Below are positions 8,814-17,395 of a DNA stretch of 64,000 bases, one piece after another (within the stretch, counting starts at the first letter, position 1; every line of letters begins with the position of its first letter). The notes beneath the pieces were generated by a model, which saw nothing but the letters and a program-made list of their open reading frames with translations, did no database searches and was not told where the DNA came from. The position numbers and the translations under genes are program-made. This stretch comes from Alphaproteobacteria bacterium HGW-Alphaproteobacteria-7 (GTDB lineage: Bacteria > Pseudomonadota > Alphaproteobacteria > Sphingomonadales > Sphingomonadaceae), in assembly GCA_002842735.1 (NCBI GenBank), contig PHEB01000014.1, forward strand, positions 1 to 64,000. Direction: 5' to 3'.

Positions 8814-10241
8814 ATGGATAACGGGATCGAGCCAGGGACGCCGCCGGAGCGCCCGCTATTCTTTTGCGGCATTGGCGGATCGGGGATGCTGCCGCTGGCG
8901 CAGATTGCGCGCGGGCTTGGCTATCGGGTCGCCGGATCGGATCGCAGCCGCGATCAGGGGCGCACGCCCGAAAAATTCGCATGGCTGGCCGCCAATGATT
9001 TCGCGCTGTTTCCGCAGGATGGCAGCGGCATTACCTCGCCCGATCAGGTGTTGATCGCGTCCGCCGCGATTGAGGACAGCGTGCCCGAAGTCGCCCGCGC
9101 GCGCGAACTCGGCTGCGCACGATTGAGCCGGGCGGAGCTGTTATCGCAATTGTTCAACCGCGCCGCGTGTTCGATTGCGGTTGGCGGCACATCGGGCAAA
9201 TCGACCGTCACCGGGATGATCGCGTGGATCATGCACCACGCCGGACGCGATCCCACGGTGATGAACGGCGCGGTGATGAAGAACTTCATCACGCCCGCCG
9301 ATCCCTTTGCCAGCGCAAAAATCGGGCAAGCCGATATGTTCGTGAGCGAGGTTGACGAAAGCGATGGATCGATTGCGCTTTACCGCCCAACCATCGGCGT
9401 GTTGCTGAATGTCAGCCTAGACCACAAGAGTATCGAGGAACTGCGCGTTCTGTTTGGCGATTATATCGCCGCATCGCAGACAGCGGTAATCAATCTCGAC
9501 AGTCCTGAGGCTGCTGCGCTTGCGGCGTGCGCGCGTTCCGCAGTTACCTTTGGCATCACCGCGTCCGGCGCCGACATTACTGTTGAGCCGGATTCGATCG
9601 AACAGGGCGCATTCGGCATTCGCGCAGCGGTGATCGACAACCGCAAGCGCGAGGTGTTCCCGCTGATCCTGCCGATGCCGGGCCTGCACAATCTTTCGAA
9701 CGCGCTGGCAGCGATTGCCACGGCGAGCGCGGCCGGTATCGGCGTTTCTCAGGCCGCCTTCGCCTTGCGCAGTTTTGCAGGGTTGGCGCGGCGCTTTGAC
9801 GTGATCGGCACCAGTGCGCAGGGCATCACAGTGATCGATGATTTCGGCCATAATCCGGAAAAATGCGCGGCCACCTTGCGCACGCTGAAAGCGACGCCCG
9901 GACGGGTGATCGCGTTTTTCCAGCCGCACGGCTATGGCCCGCTGCGCCAGATGGGGGCGGAACTGGCCCAGACCTTCGCCCGCGAATTGGGCGCGGATGA
10001 CCTTACGATCCTGTGCGACCCGGTCTATTTCGGCGGGACGGTTGATCGCAGTGAAGGCAGTGAACGGATCGTCCAGCTGATCGCGCAGGCAGGCGGCCAA
10101 GCCGAACACATCCCCGCGCGCGAAGATTGCGCGCAACGCATCATCGCCATTGCGCAGCCCGGCGACCGGATCGTGGTGATGGGCGCGCGCGATGATACGC
10201 TGACCCAGTTCGCCCAATCAATCCTCGCCCGCTTGCCATGA
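8814..10241 (+). CDS. Mur ligase family protein (MurC/Mpl-like)
   Basis: ATP-dependent peptide-bond ligase of the UDP-N-acetylmuramate:amino acid/peptide ligase family. The 475-residue product has the MurC-type N-terminal Rossmann domain (CGIGGSGM), the ATP loop GGTSGKST, a central acidic motif VDESDGS and the C-terminal domain ligand GLARRFDVIG followed by DDFGHNP and FQPHGYG. It is not next to the dcw murG/murB genes where murC normally lies. Its divergent neighbour is an LD-carboxypeptidase, so a recycling ligase acting like Mpl on UDP-MurNAc is an attractive inference. A genuine second MurC, or a ligase for another substrate, cannot be excluded. Confidence 0.75.
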   Translation: MDNGIEPGTPPERPLFFCGIGGSGMLPLAQIARGLGYRVAGSDRSRDQGRTPEKFAWLAANDFALFPQDGSGITSPDQVLIASAAIEDSVPEVARARELGCARLSRAELLSQLFNRAACSIAVGGTSGKSTVTGMIAWIMHHAGRDPTVMNGAVMKNFITPADPFASAKIGQADMFVSEVDESDGSIALYRPTIGVLLNVSLDHKSIEELRVLFGDYIAASQTAVINLDSPEAAALAACARSAVTFGITASGADITVEPDSIEQGAFGIRAAVIDNRKREVFPLILPMPGLHNLSNALAAIATASAAGIGVSQAAFALRSFAGLARRFDVIGTSAQGITVIDDFGHNPEKCAATLRTLKATPGRVIAFFQPHGYGPLRQMGAELAQTFARELGADDLTILCDPVYFGGTVDRSEGSERIVQLIAQAGGQAEHIPAREDCAQRIIAIAQPGDRIVVMGARDDTLTQFAQSILARLP

Positions 10242-10507
10242 CGCTTTTTCGAAATGCGGTGCGCCACGCATGGCGGATGATTGCGGCGTTGGTGATTGCG
10301 GTGCTGTTGGTGGTGGGGGTTGACCGGTTTTACGGCCATTCCTCTATCGCCTTTGCGGCAGCGATCGTGCTGCTGTTGATCGCCAATGCGCCGATGCTGC
10401 GGTTCAATTGCCCGCAATGCGGCAAGAATGCGTTCTTCCGGGGGATCCTGGTGGTGTTGTGGCCCAACCGGATTTGCACCCGCTGCGGGTATGATCTGGA
10501 TAAATAG
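10238..10507 (+). CDS. Small zinc-ribbon membrane protein
   Basis: An 89-residue protein of unknown function. Two hydrophobic segments (about residues 15-30 and 36-50) are followed by a cytoplasmic-looking tail with CPQCG and CTRCG, a four-cysteine zinc-ribbon arrangement. It ends in a short charged tail. The ATG overlaps the Mur ligase stop by four bases (ATGA), so the two are almost surely translated together. No family name is certain. The coupling suggests a cell-envelope or regulatory role alongside the ligase, but this is inference only. Confidence 0.75.
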   Translation: MTLFRNAVRHAWRMIAALVIAVLLVVGVDRFYGHSSIAFAAAIVLLLIANAPMLRFNCPQCGKNAFFRGILVVLWPNRICTRCGYDLDK

Positions 10508-10541
10508 TGGTTCGACGCTGCCAAAAGCCGAAATTTCAAAC

Positions 10542-11489
10542 CTAATGCCCCTCGCCAGCGCCCACACCCAGCACTTTGTGCAGGATAAATGCAATCGCTG
10601 CGCCCAGCGCCAGCCCGATCGCCGCCGACAGCGCGGCATAGGTCAGCCAGCCTGCCACCCCGCCCAGCGCCCCGGCAGCAGCGGCCACGGCACCCTCGGC
10701 CCCGTGAATAATGTCATAAATCGCATGGAAGCCCACTTCGTGGGTGCCGTGGACGATGATTCCGCCCCCAACCCACAACATCGCCGCCGTGCCGACCACC
10801 GACAGCGTGGTCAGCAGCCGGGGCACGAACCGCAGCAGGAAATGGCCGATCGACTGCTTCCAGCCATCCACCTGCCTGGTCAGGTGCAGGCCGATGTCGT
10901 CGATCTTCACGATCACCGCCACAGCGCCGTAAACCGCCACCGTAACGACGATGGCGACCAGCGCCAACGCCAGCCCGCGTTCCCACCAGACGTCCAGGTC
11001 AATCGCCGCGAGCGTGATCGCCATGATTTCCGCCGACAGGATGAAATCGGTGCGGATCGCGCCGCCCACCCGCTCGTTTTCGAACGCCACCGGATCGGTG
11101 ATTTCGTCTTCAAGCGTCGCCCCGTGCTTGGCCTGCCCCAACTTTTCTAGCACTTTTTCAGCGCCTTCGTAACACAGGAACGCTCCGCCGATCATCAACA
11201 GCCAGATGATGGCACCCGGCAGAAACTCCGACAGGATCAACGCGCCCGGCAGCAGGAACAATAGCTTGTTCTTCAGGCTGCCCTTGGTGATTTTCCAGAT
11301 GATCGGCAATTCACGCGCCGGGCTGAGACCGGTGACGTAACCCGGCGTGACCGCCGCATCATCGATGACAACGCCTGCGGTCTTGGTGCCAGCCTTGCCC
11401 GCGGCAACGCCGATATCGTCAATCGAGGCCGATGCCGCCTTGGCGATCACCGAAATATCATCCAGCAGCGCAACCAGTCCTGAAGGCAC
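10542..11489 (-). CDS. DUF808 family inner-membrane protein (YedI-like)
   Basis: A 315-residue integral membrane protein matching the DUF808/YedI family by its N-terminus [13 protein letters not shown], the repeated AGV/DDAAVTP segments and the [13 protein letters not shown] membrane block. At least five or six membrane segments are visible, including a Gly/Ala-rich C-terminal pair. The molecular role of the family is not established. The gene is convergent with the zinc-ribbon gene (34-nt gap) and divergent from rpsF. The final residues contain several histidines and glycines (GVGAGEGH). Confidence 0.82.
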   Translation of the reverse strand: MPSGLVALLDDISVIAKAASASIDDIGVAAGKAGTKTAGVVIDDAAVTPGYVTGLSPARELPIIWKITKGSLKNKLLFLLPGALILSEFLPGAIIWLLMIGGAFLCYEGAEKVLEKLGQAKHGATLEDEITDPVAFENERVGGAIRTDFILSAEIMAITLAAIDLDVWWERGLALALVAIVVTVAVYGAVAVIVKIDDIGLHLTRQVDGWKQSIGHFLLRFVPRLLTTLSVVGTAAMLWVGGGIIVHGTHEVGFHAIYDIIHGAEGAVAAAAGALGGVAGWLTYAALSAAIGLALGAAIAFILHKVLGVGAGEGH

Positions 11490-11580
11490 GTTCCATCCCC
11501 CTCAACGCGAATCGCGTTATCCAGACTATGCGCCTGCCCGTCCGCATCATCGCCGACAAGTCTTGCAATCACCAACGAAA

Positions 11581-11700
11581 GCTGTAAGGGGCCGCGCTTC
11601 GCATGGGAACCGCCCGGCGATGTATCGAAGAAAGCCGGAGGGGCCCCGTTCAGTCGGAACGGATCAGCCAGCGATCGGCAGGGAAGTGAAAGGACGCGAG
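11581..11700 (+). promoter_or_regulatory. Candidate 5' leader of the rpsF-rpsR-rplI operon
   Basis: About 210 nt separate the DUF808 start from rpsF. The proximal 120 nt are rich in short complementary segments (GGGGCC..GGCCCC and GTTC..GGAAC) and several CCG triplets, ending in AAAGGACGCGAG before the ATG. Many bacteria carry an S6:S18-binding leader at this place. I cannot confirm that exact fold by eye, so this is a position-based suggestion. Confidence 0.3.
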
Positions 11701-12066
11701 ATGGCTCTTTACGAGCACGTCTTTCTCGCACGTCAGGATCTGAGCCAGGCTCAGGTTGACGCGCTGGCAGCGCAAGCTACCGAAATCGTCGAAGCAGGCA
11801 GTGGCAAGGTCACCAAGACCGAAACCTGGGGCCTCAAATCGCTCGCTTACAAGATCGAGCGTAACCGCAAGGCGCATTTCGTGCTGCTCAACATCGATGC
11901 CCCCGGCTCGGTGGTTGCAGAGCTGGAACGCCAGACCCGTATCAACGAAGACATCATCCGCTACATGACCATCCGCGTGGACACCCACGAGGAAGGCCCC
12001 TCGGTAATGATGCGCAAGAACGACCGCGAGCGTAAGCGCCGCGAAACCCGTGAGGAGCGCGACTGA
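11701..12066 (+). CDS. rpsF: 30S ribosomal protein S6 (bS6)
   Basis: Ribosomal protein of the small-subunit platform, partner of S18. The 121-residue product has the expected core ([15 protein letters not shown] at the start, then [22 protein letters not shown]). The C-terminus is short and strongly basic/mixed ([16 protein letters not shown]). It lacks the long acidic tail ending in glutamates that RimK extends in E. coli, although a rimK gene lies 3 kb away. The start at 11701 has an AAAGGA site; the longer upstream frame is not homologous. First gene of rpsF-rpsR-rplI; the stop overlaps rpsR by one base. Confidence 0.96.
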   Translation: MALYEHVFLARQDLSQAQVDALAAQATEIVEAGSGKVTKTETWGLKSLAYKIERNRKAHFVLLNIDAPGSVVAELERQTRINEDIIRYMTIRVDTHEEGPSVMMRKNDRERKRRETREERD

Positions 12067-12290
12067 TGGCCCGCCCGTTTTTCCGCCGCCGCAAATCCTG
12101 CCCGTTCGCGGCCAAGGATGCCCCCCAGATCGATTACAAGGACGTGCGCCTGTTGCAGGGCTTCATGTCCGAACGTGGCAAGATCGTGCCTTCGCGCATC
12201 ACCGCCGTTTCCGCCAAGAAGCAGCGCGAGCTCGCCCAGGCGATCAAGCGCGCGCGCCAGATCGGGCTGCTGCCCTTCATCGTGAAGTAA
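12066..12290 (+). CDS. rpsR: 30S ribosomal protein S18 (bS18)
   Basis: Small basic ribosomal protein that pairs with S6 on the 30S platform. The 74-residue length is normal, with the N-terminal [13 protein letters not shown] and the conserved [18 protein letters not shown] and [13 protein letters not shown] segments. The ATG shares its A with the rpsF stop (TGATG), giving tight translational coupling. rplI follows after 13 nt containing its own AGAGGAGAAAG binding site. Confidence 0.96.
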   Translation: MARPFFRRRKSCPFAAKDAPQIDYKDVRLLQGFMSERGKIVPSRITAVSAKKQRELAQAIKRARQIGLLPFIVK

Positions 12291-12303
12291 GAGGAGAAAG
12301 AAC

Positions 12304-12912
12304 ATGGATATCATTCTCCTCGAACGGATCGAGAAGCTCGGGTCGATTGGCGACGTTGTCAGCGTGAAGGACGGCTACGCCCGCAACTTCCTGCTCCCGC
12401 AGAAAAAAGCGCTGCGTGCCAACGACGCCAACCGCAAGGTGTTCGAAGCCAACCGTGATCGGCTTGAAACCGAAAACGCCGAACGTCGCGCCGGTGCTGA
12501 AAAGCAGGGTGAAGCCGTGGCAGGCGCAGAAGTGGTGCTGATCCGCGCCGCATCGAATGCGGGCCAGCTGTATGGCTCGGTCAGCGTGCGCGACATCGTT
12601 GCCGGCCTTGCCGATCAGGGTCACACCGTTGACAAGCGCATGGTCATCCTTGGCGCGCCGATCAAGAATATCGGCATGCACAATGTCACCGTTGCCCTTC
12701 ACCCCGAAGTGCGCGTGACGGTGAAGGCCAATGTTGCGCGGTCGGATGATGAAGCCAAGCTGCAGAGCGAAGGCGTGGACGTTCTGGCGCAGATGTTCGA
12801 AGACGAACAGCGCGAGATCGAAGAACAGGCCGATGCCACCCGCATCGACACCAGCCTTGAACCGGGTGAAATCCCCGCCGAATTGCTGGAAGAACGTGAC
12901 GGCGACGACTAA
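12304..12912 (+). CDS. rplI: 50S ribosomal protein L9 (bL9)
   Basis: Elongated large-subunit protein that binds 23S rRNA at the base of the L1 stalk. The N-terminal domain [19 protein letters not shown] and [13 protein letters not shown] is textbook. The central helix and C-terminal domain follow. At 202 residues it exceeds the usual ~150 because of an acidic tail (about residues 150-202) rich in Glu and Asp, a feature common in alphaproteobacterial L9. Third gene of the operon; followed by a repeat and a strong terminator. Confidence 0.96.
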   Translation: MDIILLERIEKLGSIGDVVSVKDGYARNFLLPQKKALRANDANRKVFEANRDRLETENAERRAGAEKQGEAVAGAEVVLIRAASNAGQLYGSVSVRDIVAGLADQGHTVDKRMVILGAPIKNIGMHNVTVALHPEVRVTVKANVARSDDEAKLQSEGVDVLAQMFEDEQREIEEQADATRIDTSLEPGEIPAELLEERDGDD

Positions 12913-12918
12913 TTTCTG

Positions 12919-12998
12919 TTGTGAGCTCCCGCGACGGCGGGAGCCTCAATCGGCGAGCACTATCGCCTGAGGTCCCCGCCTTCGCGAGGACTCACAAG
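12919..12998. repeat. Dispersed palindrome, family E
   Basis: Outer ends TTGTGAG and CTCACAA are exact inverted copies. Inside are a GCTCCCGC..GCGGGAGC-type hairpin and a CCCCGCCTTCGCGAGG-type hairpin. The arm GAGGTCCCCGCC is shared with the element at 38690-38766 downstream of rpsA, so both belong to one family placed after ribosomal operons. Confidence 0.7.
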
Positions 12999-13008
12999 AA
13001 CACATCAC

Positions 13009-13046
13009 AAGGGCGCGGGGATCGGATTGATCCTCGCGCCCTTTTT
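13009..13046 (+). terminator. Rho-independent terminator of rpsF-rpsR-rplI
   Basis: A long GC-rich stem, AAGGGCGCGGGGA pairing with TCCTCGCGCCCTT, encloses a short loop and is followed by a T-run (CTTTTTG). It lies about 100 nt after the rplI stop, beyond the family E repeat, and before amn. Confidence 0.85.
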
Positions 13047-13112
13047 GTAAACGGGGTTGGTCCGCCTCCAGCCTGACTTTGAACTTTCCCTTCAAGGAGC
13101 TATGCTGCTGCC

Positions 13113-14549
13113 ATGATCGATATTCCCAGCATTCTCGCCCAGCTGCAGCAGCATTATGACCAATCCGTGCGCACCTTGCGCGACGATGTGATCGCCTTTG
13201 GCCGGGCAGGCACCATTCCGCCGCAGCGCAAGCGTGAGGATGGCAGCTATTCCTATCCGCAGATCACCTTGCGCTATGCCGGAATTGGCGCCCCGATTGA
13301 TCGCAGCCGGGCGTTTGGGCGGCTGGAAATGCCGGGCACCTACGCGACCACCATCACCCGGCCCGATCTGTTCGCCGGATACCTCACCGAACAGCTGCAC
13401 CTGATTGCCAGCGAATACGAAATCGAAGTTTCGGTGAGCCGTTCGCGGCAGGAAATCCCGTTCCCCTACGTGCTTGATGGCGAGGCGGGTGCGGCGATGG
13501 TGGGCATTTCCGCGCAGGACATTGCGAAGCACTTCCCCTCGACCGATCTTGCGCTGATCGGCGACGAGCTTGCCGACGGGATCGAGCTTGACGACGCGCG
13601 CGACATGCCGCTGTCGCTGTTCGATGGCCTGCGGACAGACTACTCGCTCGCACGGCTCAAGCATTATACCGGCAGCGAAGTCAGCGATTTTCAGGACTTT
13701 ATCCTGTTCACCAACTATCACCGCTATGTCGATGAATTCGTGAACTGGGGCGCGCAGCAGATCGGCACGGATGGCTATGTCGCGCTGACCGGGGCAGCCG
13801 GGCTCGATATCCGCGAACCCGCTGCGAACGCGCAGGATCAGCTGAACGATACCGCGTGGCGCCGCCACCAGATGCCCGCCTATCACTTGATCCGTGAAGA
13901 TGGGCGCGGGATTACGCTGGTCAATATCGGCGTCGGCCCATCCAACGCCAAGACGATCTGCGATCACCTCGCGGTGCTGCGTCCCCATGCGTGGCTGATG
14001 ATCGGCCACTGCGGGGGCTTGCGCTCCACCCAGAAGATCGGCGATTTCGTGCTCGCCCACGCCTATTTGCGCGATGATCACGTGCTCGATTCGGTGCTAC
14101 CGCCCGAAATCCCGATCCCGCCGATTGCCGAAGTGCAACAGGCCTTGGCCGGGGCGGCAGAGGCGGTTTCTGGCACGCAGGGAGCCAATCTCAAACAACG
14201 GCTGCGCACCGGCACGGTGGTGACGACCGATGATCGCAACTGGGAATTGCTCTATTCCAGCAGCGCCAAACGCTTTTCGCAAAGCCGCGCGATCGCCATC
14301 GAAATGGAAAGCGCCACCATCGCCGCGCAGGGTTATCGGTTCCGGGTGCCCTACGGCACGCTGCTATGCGTCAGCGACAAGCCGCTGCACGGCGAAATCA
14401 AGCTGCCGGGGCAGGCCAACCAGTTCTATGAAGAAGCCATCGCCGCGCACCTGCAAATGGGCATCGTGGCGTGCAAACGCCTGCGCGACGAAGGCGACCG
14501 GCTGCATTCACGCAAATTGCGGGCGTTCAACGAGCCGCCGTTTAGGTGA
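13113..14549 (+). CDS. amn: AMP nucleosidase
   Basis: Hydrolyses AMP to adenine and ribose-5-phosphate in purine turnover. The 478-residue length equals that of the E. coli Amn family. The N-terminal AMN domain (residues ~1-170) is followed by a purine-phosphorylase-like catalytic domain with NIGVGPSNAKTICDHLAVLRPHAWLMIGHCGG split across conserved blocks, an AIEMESATIAAQGY motif that binds ribose, and CVSDKPLHGE near the end. It stands alone after the ribosomal terminator and is convergent with ridA, 6 nt apart. Confidence 0.94.
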   Translation: MIDIPSILAQLQQHYDQSVRTLRDDVIAFGRAGTIPPQRKREDGSYSYPQITLRYAGIGAPIDRSRAFGRLEMPGTYATTITRPDLFAGYLTEQLHLIASEYEIEVSVSRSRQEIPFPYVLDGEAGAAMVGISAQDIAKHFPSTDLALIGDELADGIELDDARDMPLSLFDGLRTDYSLARLKHYTGSEVSDFQDFILFTNYHRYVDEFVNWGAQQIGTDGYVALTGAAGLDIREPAANAQDQLNDTAWRRHQMPAYHLIREDGRGITLVNIGVGPSNAKTICDHLAVLRPHAWLMIGHCGGLRSTQKIGDFVLAHAYLRDDHVLDSVLPPEIPIPPIAEVQQALAGAAEAVSGTQGANLKQRLRTGTVVTTDDRNWELLYSSSAKRFSQSRAIAIEMESATIAAQGYRFRVPYGTLLCVSDKPLHGEIKLPGQANQFYEEAIAAHLQMGIVACKRLRDEGDRLHSRKLRAFNEPPFR

Positions 14550-14555
14550 GTATGG

Positions 14556-14951
14556 TCAGGCGGCCGCCGTCGCCTCCAGCTCGATCATAATCGCGGGGTC
14601 ATACAACCGCGCCACTCCTAATAGCGTGCAGGCAATCTGCGCGCCTGCCTCTATGTGCAACGCAGTCGTCTGCTCCGCAGTCGCCATGAAGGCATCAACA
14701 TCGGTGGTGTAGATATTCATCCGCACAAGATTGGCCGGAGTCATACCCGCCGCGTCGAGCGCGTCCACGAGGCAGGCCCACGCTGCCTTGTATTGCGCCA
14801 CGATATCGCCCGGATGCAGTGCCGCGCCGTCCGCATCCGAAGCGGTCTGCCCGGATAAATAGACTGTGCGGCTGGCCCCGCTGACCTCTACCGCATGGTT
14901 CAATCCAAAGTGCTGAAGCCACGGCGTCGGATTGTGAGTTTTGATCTGCAT
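14556..14951 (-). CDS. RidA/YjgF family protein
   Basis: Small trimeric-fold protein of the Rid family, which as a group hydrolyses reactive enamine/imine intermediates. The 131-residue product shows VYLSGQTASDADG, GDIVAQYKAAW and LVRMNIYTTDVD, matching the family scaffold. The canonical arginine just before the C-terminal Glu of archetypal RidA is not in the usual context here (LGVARLYDPAIMIELEA), though an Arg is present, so exact subgroup is uncertain. It lies 36 nt downstream of rimK and may be the last gene of that operon. Confidence 0.85.
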   Translation of the reverse strand: MQIKTHNPTPWLQHFGLNHAVEVSGASRTVYLSGQTASDADGAALHPGDIVAQYKAAWACLVDALDAAGMTPANLVRMNIYTTDVDAFMATAEQTTALHIEAGAQIACTLLGVARLYDPAIMIELEATAAA

Positions 14952-14987
14952 TCTTCTGTCCCCTCCCTGTCAAATATCATGCCTGAC

Positions 14988-15893
14988 CTAACCCGTTCCC
15001 TTGGTCTTGGTCTGCCCATCCTTGGCATTGGCCGCGATAAAATCCACGATCATCCCGGCGATATCCTTGCCAGTCGCGCTTTCGATGCCTTCCAGACCGG
15101 GTGACGAGTTCACCTCCATGATCACCGGGCCGTGATTGCTGCGCAGCATATCGACCCCGCACACGTTCAGCCCCATCCGCTTGGCCGCGCGCACGGCGGT
15201 TGAGCGTTCTTCGGGGGTGATCTTGATCACATCCGCGCTGCCGCCGCGGTGGAGGTTTGAACGGAAATCATCGGGCGCGCCAGTGCGCTTCATCGCGGCG
15301 ACCACCTTGCCGCCCACCACCAGCGCACGGATATCGGTGCCACCCGCTTCCTTGATAAACTCCTGCACCAGAATGTTGACGTTGGCCCCGCGAAACGCCT
15401 CGATCACCGATTTGGCGCTGCTCATCGTTTCGGCCAGCACCACGCCGATACCTTGGGTGCCTTCGATCAGCTTGATCACCACCGGCGGGCCTTTGACCGC
15501 GCGAATGATCTCCTCGGCCTGCTTGGGGTCGTTCGCATAGGCCGTCAGCGGCAGGCCCAGCCCATGCTTGGCGAGAATCTGCAAAGACCGCAGCTTGTCG
15601 CGGCTGCGGCCAATCGCGACGCTTTCGTTCAAAGACCAGATCCCGCGCATTTCGAACTGCCGCAGGATCGCGAGGCCATAATTGGTGATTGATGCCCCGA
15701 TGCGCGGGATCACCGCGTCATAGGCATCGACTGGTGCATCATTATAGAACACCTGCGGCCGGTGGCTGGCGATGTGCACGGTGCAGCGCAGCGTGTTGAG
15801 AATGTCGAGCGTGTGCCCGCGCGCCTCAGCCGCCTCTTTCAGGCGGCGGTGCGAATAAAGATTGGCATTGCGCGCCAGCATCGCGATTTTCAT
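14988..15893 (-). CDS. rimK: RimK-type ATP-grasp glutamate ligase
   Basis: Cytoplasmic ATP-grasp enzyme; the archetype adds glutamates to the C-terminus of ribosomal protein S6. The 301-residue product begins with [17 protein letters not shown] and contains [31 protein letters not shown] and [15 protein letters not shown], all characteristic of RimK. A short basic C-terminal tail ends in KTKGTG. It lies 24 nt after a RimB-like protease gene, reproducing the known rim clustering. The local S6 lacks the acidic Glu tail, so the acceptor may differ. Confidence 0.93.
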   Translation of the reverse strand: MKIAMLARNANLYSHRRLKEAAEARGHTLDILNTLRCTVHIASHRPQVFYNDAPVDAYDAVIPRIGASITNYGLAILRQFEMRGIWSLNESVAIGRSRDKLRSLQILAKHGLGLPLTAYANDPKQAEEIIRAVKGPPVVIKLIEGTQGIGVVLAETMSSAKSVIEAFRGANVNILVQEFIKEAGGTDIRALVVGGKVVAAMKRTGAPDDFRSNLHRGGSADVIKITPEERSTAVRAAKRMGLNVCGVDMLRSNHGPVIMEVNSSPGLEGIESATGKDIAGMIVDFIAANAKDGQTKTKGTG

Positions 15894-15917
15894 GGGATAC
15901 CTTTCAGTTCCGGCATT

Positions 15918-16373
15918 CTACCGGAGATTGCGCCCCTTATCCCCAATTGCCGGTGATTGCAGCCACGAATGTCCGCTATCAACCACCATCCTTCGTCGTA
16001 GTGCGGTGCGCCCGATCAGCATCGGGAATTGCATCTGGGAACGGTCCGCCAGGCTGATTTCCGCCCGGAAGGTGAGATTACCGATCGTCAGCGGCGTCTT
16101 GATGACAAACCGTTCCTGCCGATCGCCATTGGAACTGGTGATGCCGCGAATATCGACGTGCACCGCCTCGCAATGGTGGCGCACGCCGTCCCAATCGACC
16201 GCGAACCGGACGAAGCGTTCGCCGTCACGTAAAAAATCGTCAAGCACGATGGCCTGTAGCGACGAAGTGCGCGCGCCGGTATCGATCTTGGCCGGAATAT
16301 CGTTCAGCCCAAGTTCGGGCAGGCTGACAAGTTCGCGCCAACCCACCACCGGCAATGTGCGAAGGCCGTTCAA
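15918..16373 (-). CDS. rimB: RimB-like retropepsin-fold protease
   Basis: Product of 151 residues of the 'ATP-dependent zinc protease'/DUF785 family, whose founder RimB is encoded with RimK. The aspartic-protease-like motif KIDTGARTSSL (Asp31) sits in the expected N-terminal position, with FVIKTPLTIG and FPMLIGRTALRRR later. The start codon appears to be TTG at 16373, overlapping the upstream stop as TTGA, so it depends on translational coupling. A predicted role is trimming or controlling RimK-made glutamate tails. It precedes rimK by 24 nt. Confidence 0.85.
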   Translation of the reverse strand: MNGLRTLPVVGWRELVSLPELGLNDIPAKIDTGARTSSLQAIVLDDFLRDGERFVRFAVDWDGVRHHCEAVHVDIRGITSSNGDRQERFVIKTPLTIGNLTFRAEISLADRSQMQFPMLIGRTALRRRMVVDSGHSWLQSPAIGDKGRNLR

Positions 16374-17395
16374 GGCAGGATCGCCATCCCGTCTCCGCCT
16401 TCGCCAACCTTGAGGCGGCGCAGCACTTGGCCGCTGGCGTAATCAACCTCGGCCACGGTATCGCTGGCGGTTTCGGCAACGTAGATGCGCTCCCCGTCAG
16501 CCGACCACAGGATCGTCACCTGAAACCGCGCCTGCGCTCCCTCAGCGCCGGCAACGGCGATGGTGCGGATCACCTTTGCGGTGGCTGTATCAATGACGCT
16601 GAGGCTGCCGTCCTGAAGATCGCTGGTCACCGCGACATCGCCTTGCGGGCGCACCGCGATCCGCAAGGGGAAGCGCCCGGTGGCGATGGTCTCGCGCACA
16701 TCCATCGTCTGCGGGTCGAGCGCGAAGGCCTGGTTTGATCCGCGCGCCGAGACCCACAAGGTCTTGCCGTCCGGCGATAGCGAGATGCCTTCCGGTTCCT
16801 CGCCCACCGTTACCGACATACGTTCACCCGCAGTGCTATTCAGAGGTATGCGAGTCACGGTGCGCGAGCCAAGGTCGGTCGTCCAGACCACCGATCCATC
16901 CGGTGACACGGCAAGCATGTGGCTGCCCTGCTTGCCGGTCTTGAAGGCAAGGCTGACATGTTTGGGCGAGACTTCGGGGCTGAACAGCACATGCACCGCC
17001 TGCTGCCCTTCGGCGGTGACATAGATTTTGCCGTCGCGATGCCAGACAATGCCGTGAGGCCGGGCATTCTCGCCCAGATCATGGCTGGCAACCTTCGCCA
17101 GATCTGCGGTGCGAAACACGTCCACTGTCGTCCCGCCGTAGCAGGCGAGCGCAACATGCTTGCCATCGGGCGAGGTCGCGAGTTCGTGCGGGTTGGTGCA
17201 GCTGGGCAGGCGCAGCACTTCTTCGCCGGTGGCGAGGTCGACCTTTGACAAGGTGTTACCGCGCTTGGCCGCGACAAACAGCGTCGGCGGCATTTCCTCC
17301 GCCGCCGCCGCTGTCTGCGCAACCTCGGCCATGGGCGCGCAGGCGGTCACCGACAGCAGCGCGCCCGCCGCGATGATGCCGCCCCCGCTACGCAT
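16370..17395 (-). CDS. Beta-propeller (YVTN-type) lipoprotein
   Basis: Product of 341 residues starting MRSGGGIIAAGALL and ending its signal at a lipobox VTAC (Cys ~22), so it is probably anchored in an envelope membrane and periplasmic. The mature part is a series of ~40-residue blades with SPDGK/SPDGS turns and the final blade YVAETASDTVAEVDYASG, as in YVTN/lactonase-like propellers. The role is unknown; such proteins often scaffold or bind small ligands. The ATG shares one base with the M2 peptidase stop, and the stop overlaps the rimB start, so it is coupled on both sides. Confidence 0.85.
   Translation of the reverse strand: MRSGGGIIAAGALLSVTACAPMAEVAQTAAAAEEMPPTLFVAAKRGNTLSKVDLATGEEVLRLPSCTNPHELATSPDGKHVALACYGGTTVDVFRTADLAKVASHDLGENARPHGIVWHRDGKIYVTAEGQQAVHVLFSPEVSPKHVSLAFKTGKQGSHMLAVSPDGSVVWTTDLGSRTVTRIPLNSTAGERMSVTVGEEPEGISLSPDGKTLWVSARGSNQAFALDPQTMDVRETIATGRFPLRIAVRPQGDVAVTSDLQDGSLSVIDTATAKVIRTIAVAGAEGAQARFQVTILWSADGERIYVAETASDTVAEVDYASGQVLRRLKVGEGGDGMAILP

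Noticed and set aside
13113..14549. Purine nucleoside phosphorylase instead of AMP nucleosidase
   Set aside because: The extra N-terminal ~170-residue AMN domain and total length fit Amn, not a stand-alone phosphorylase.
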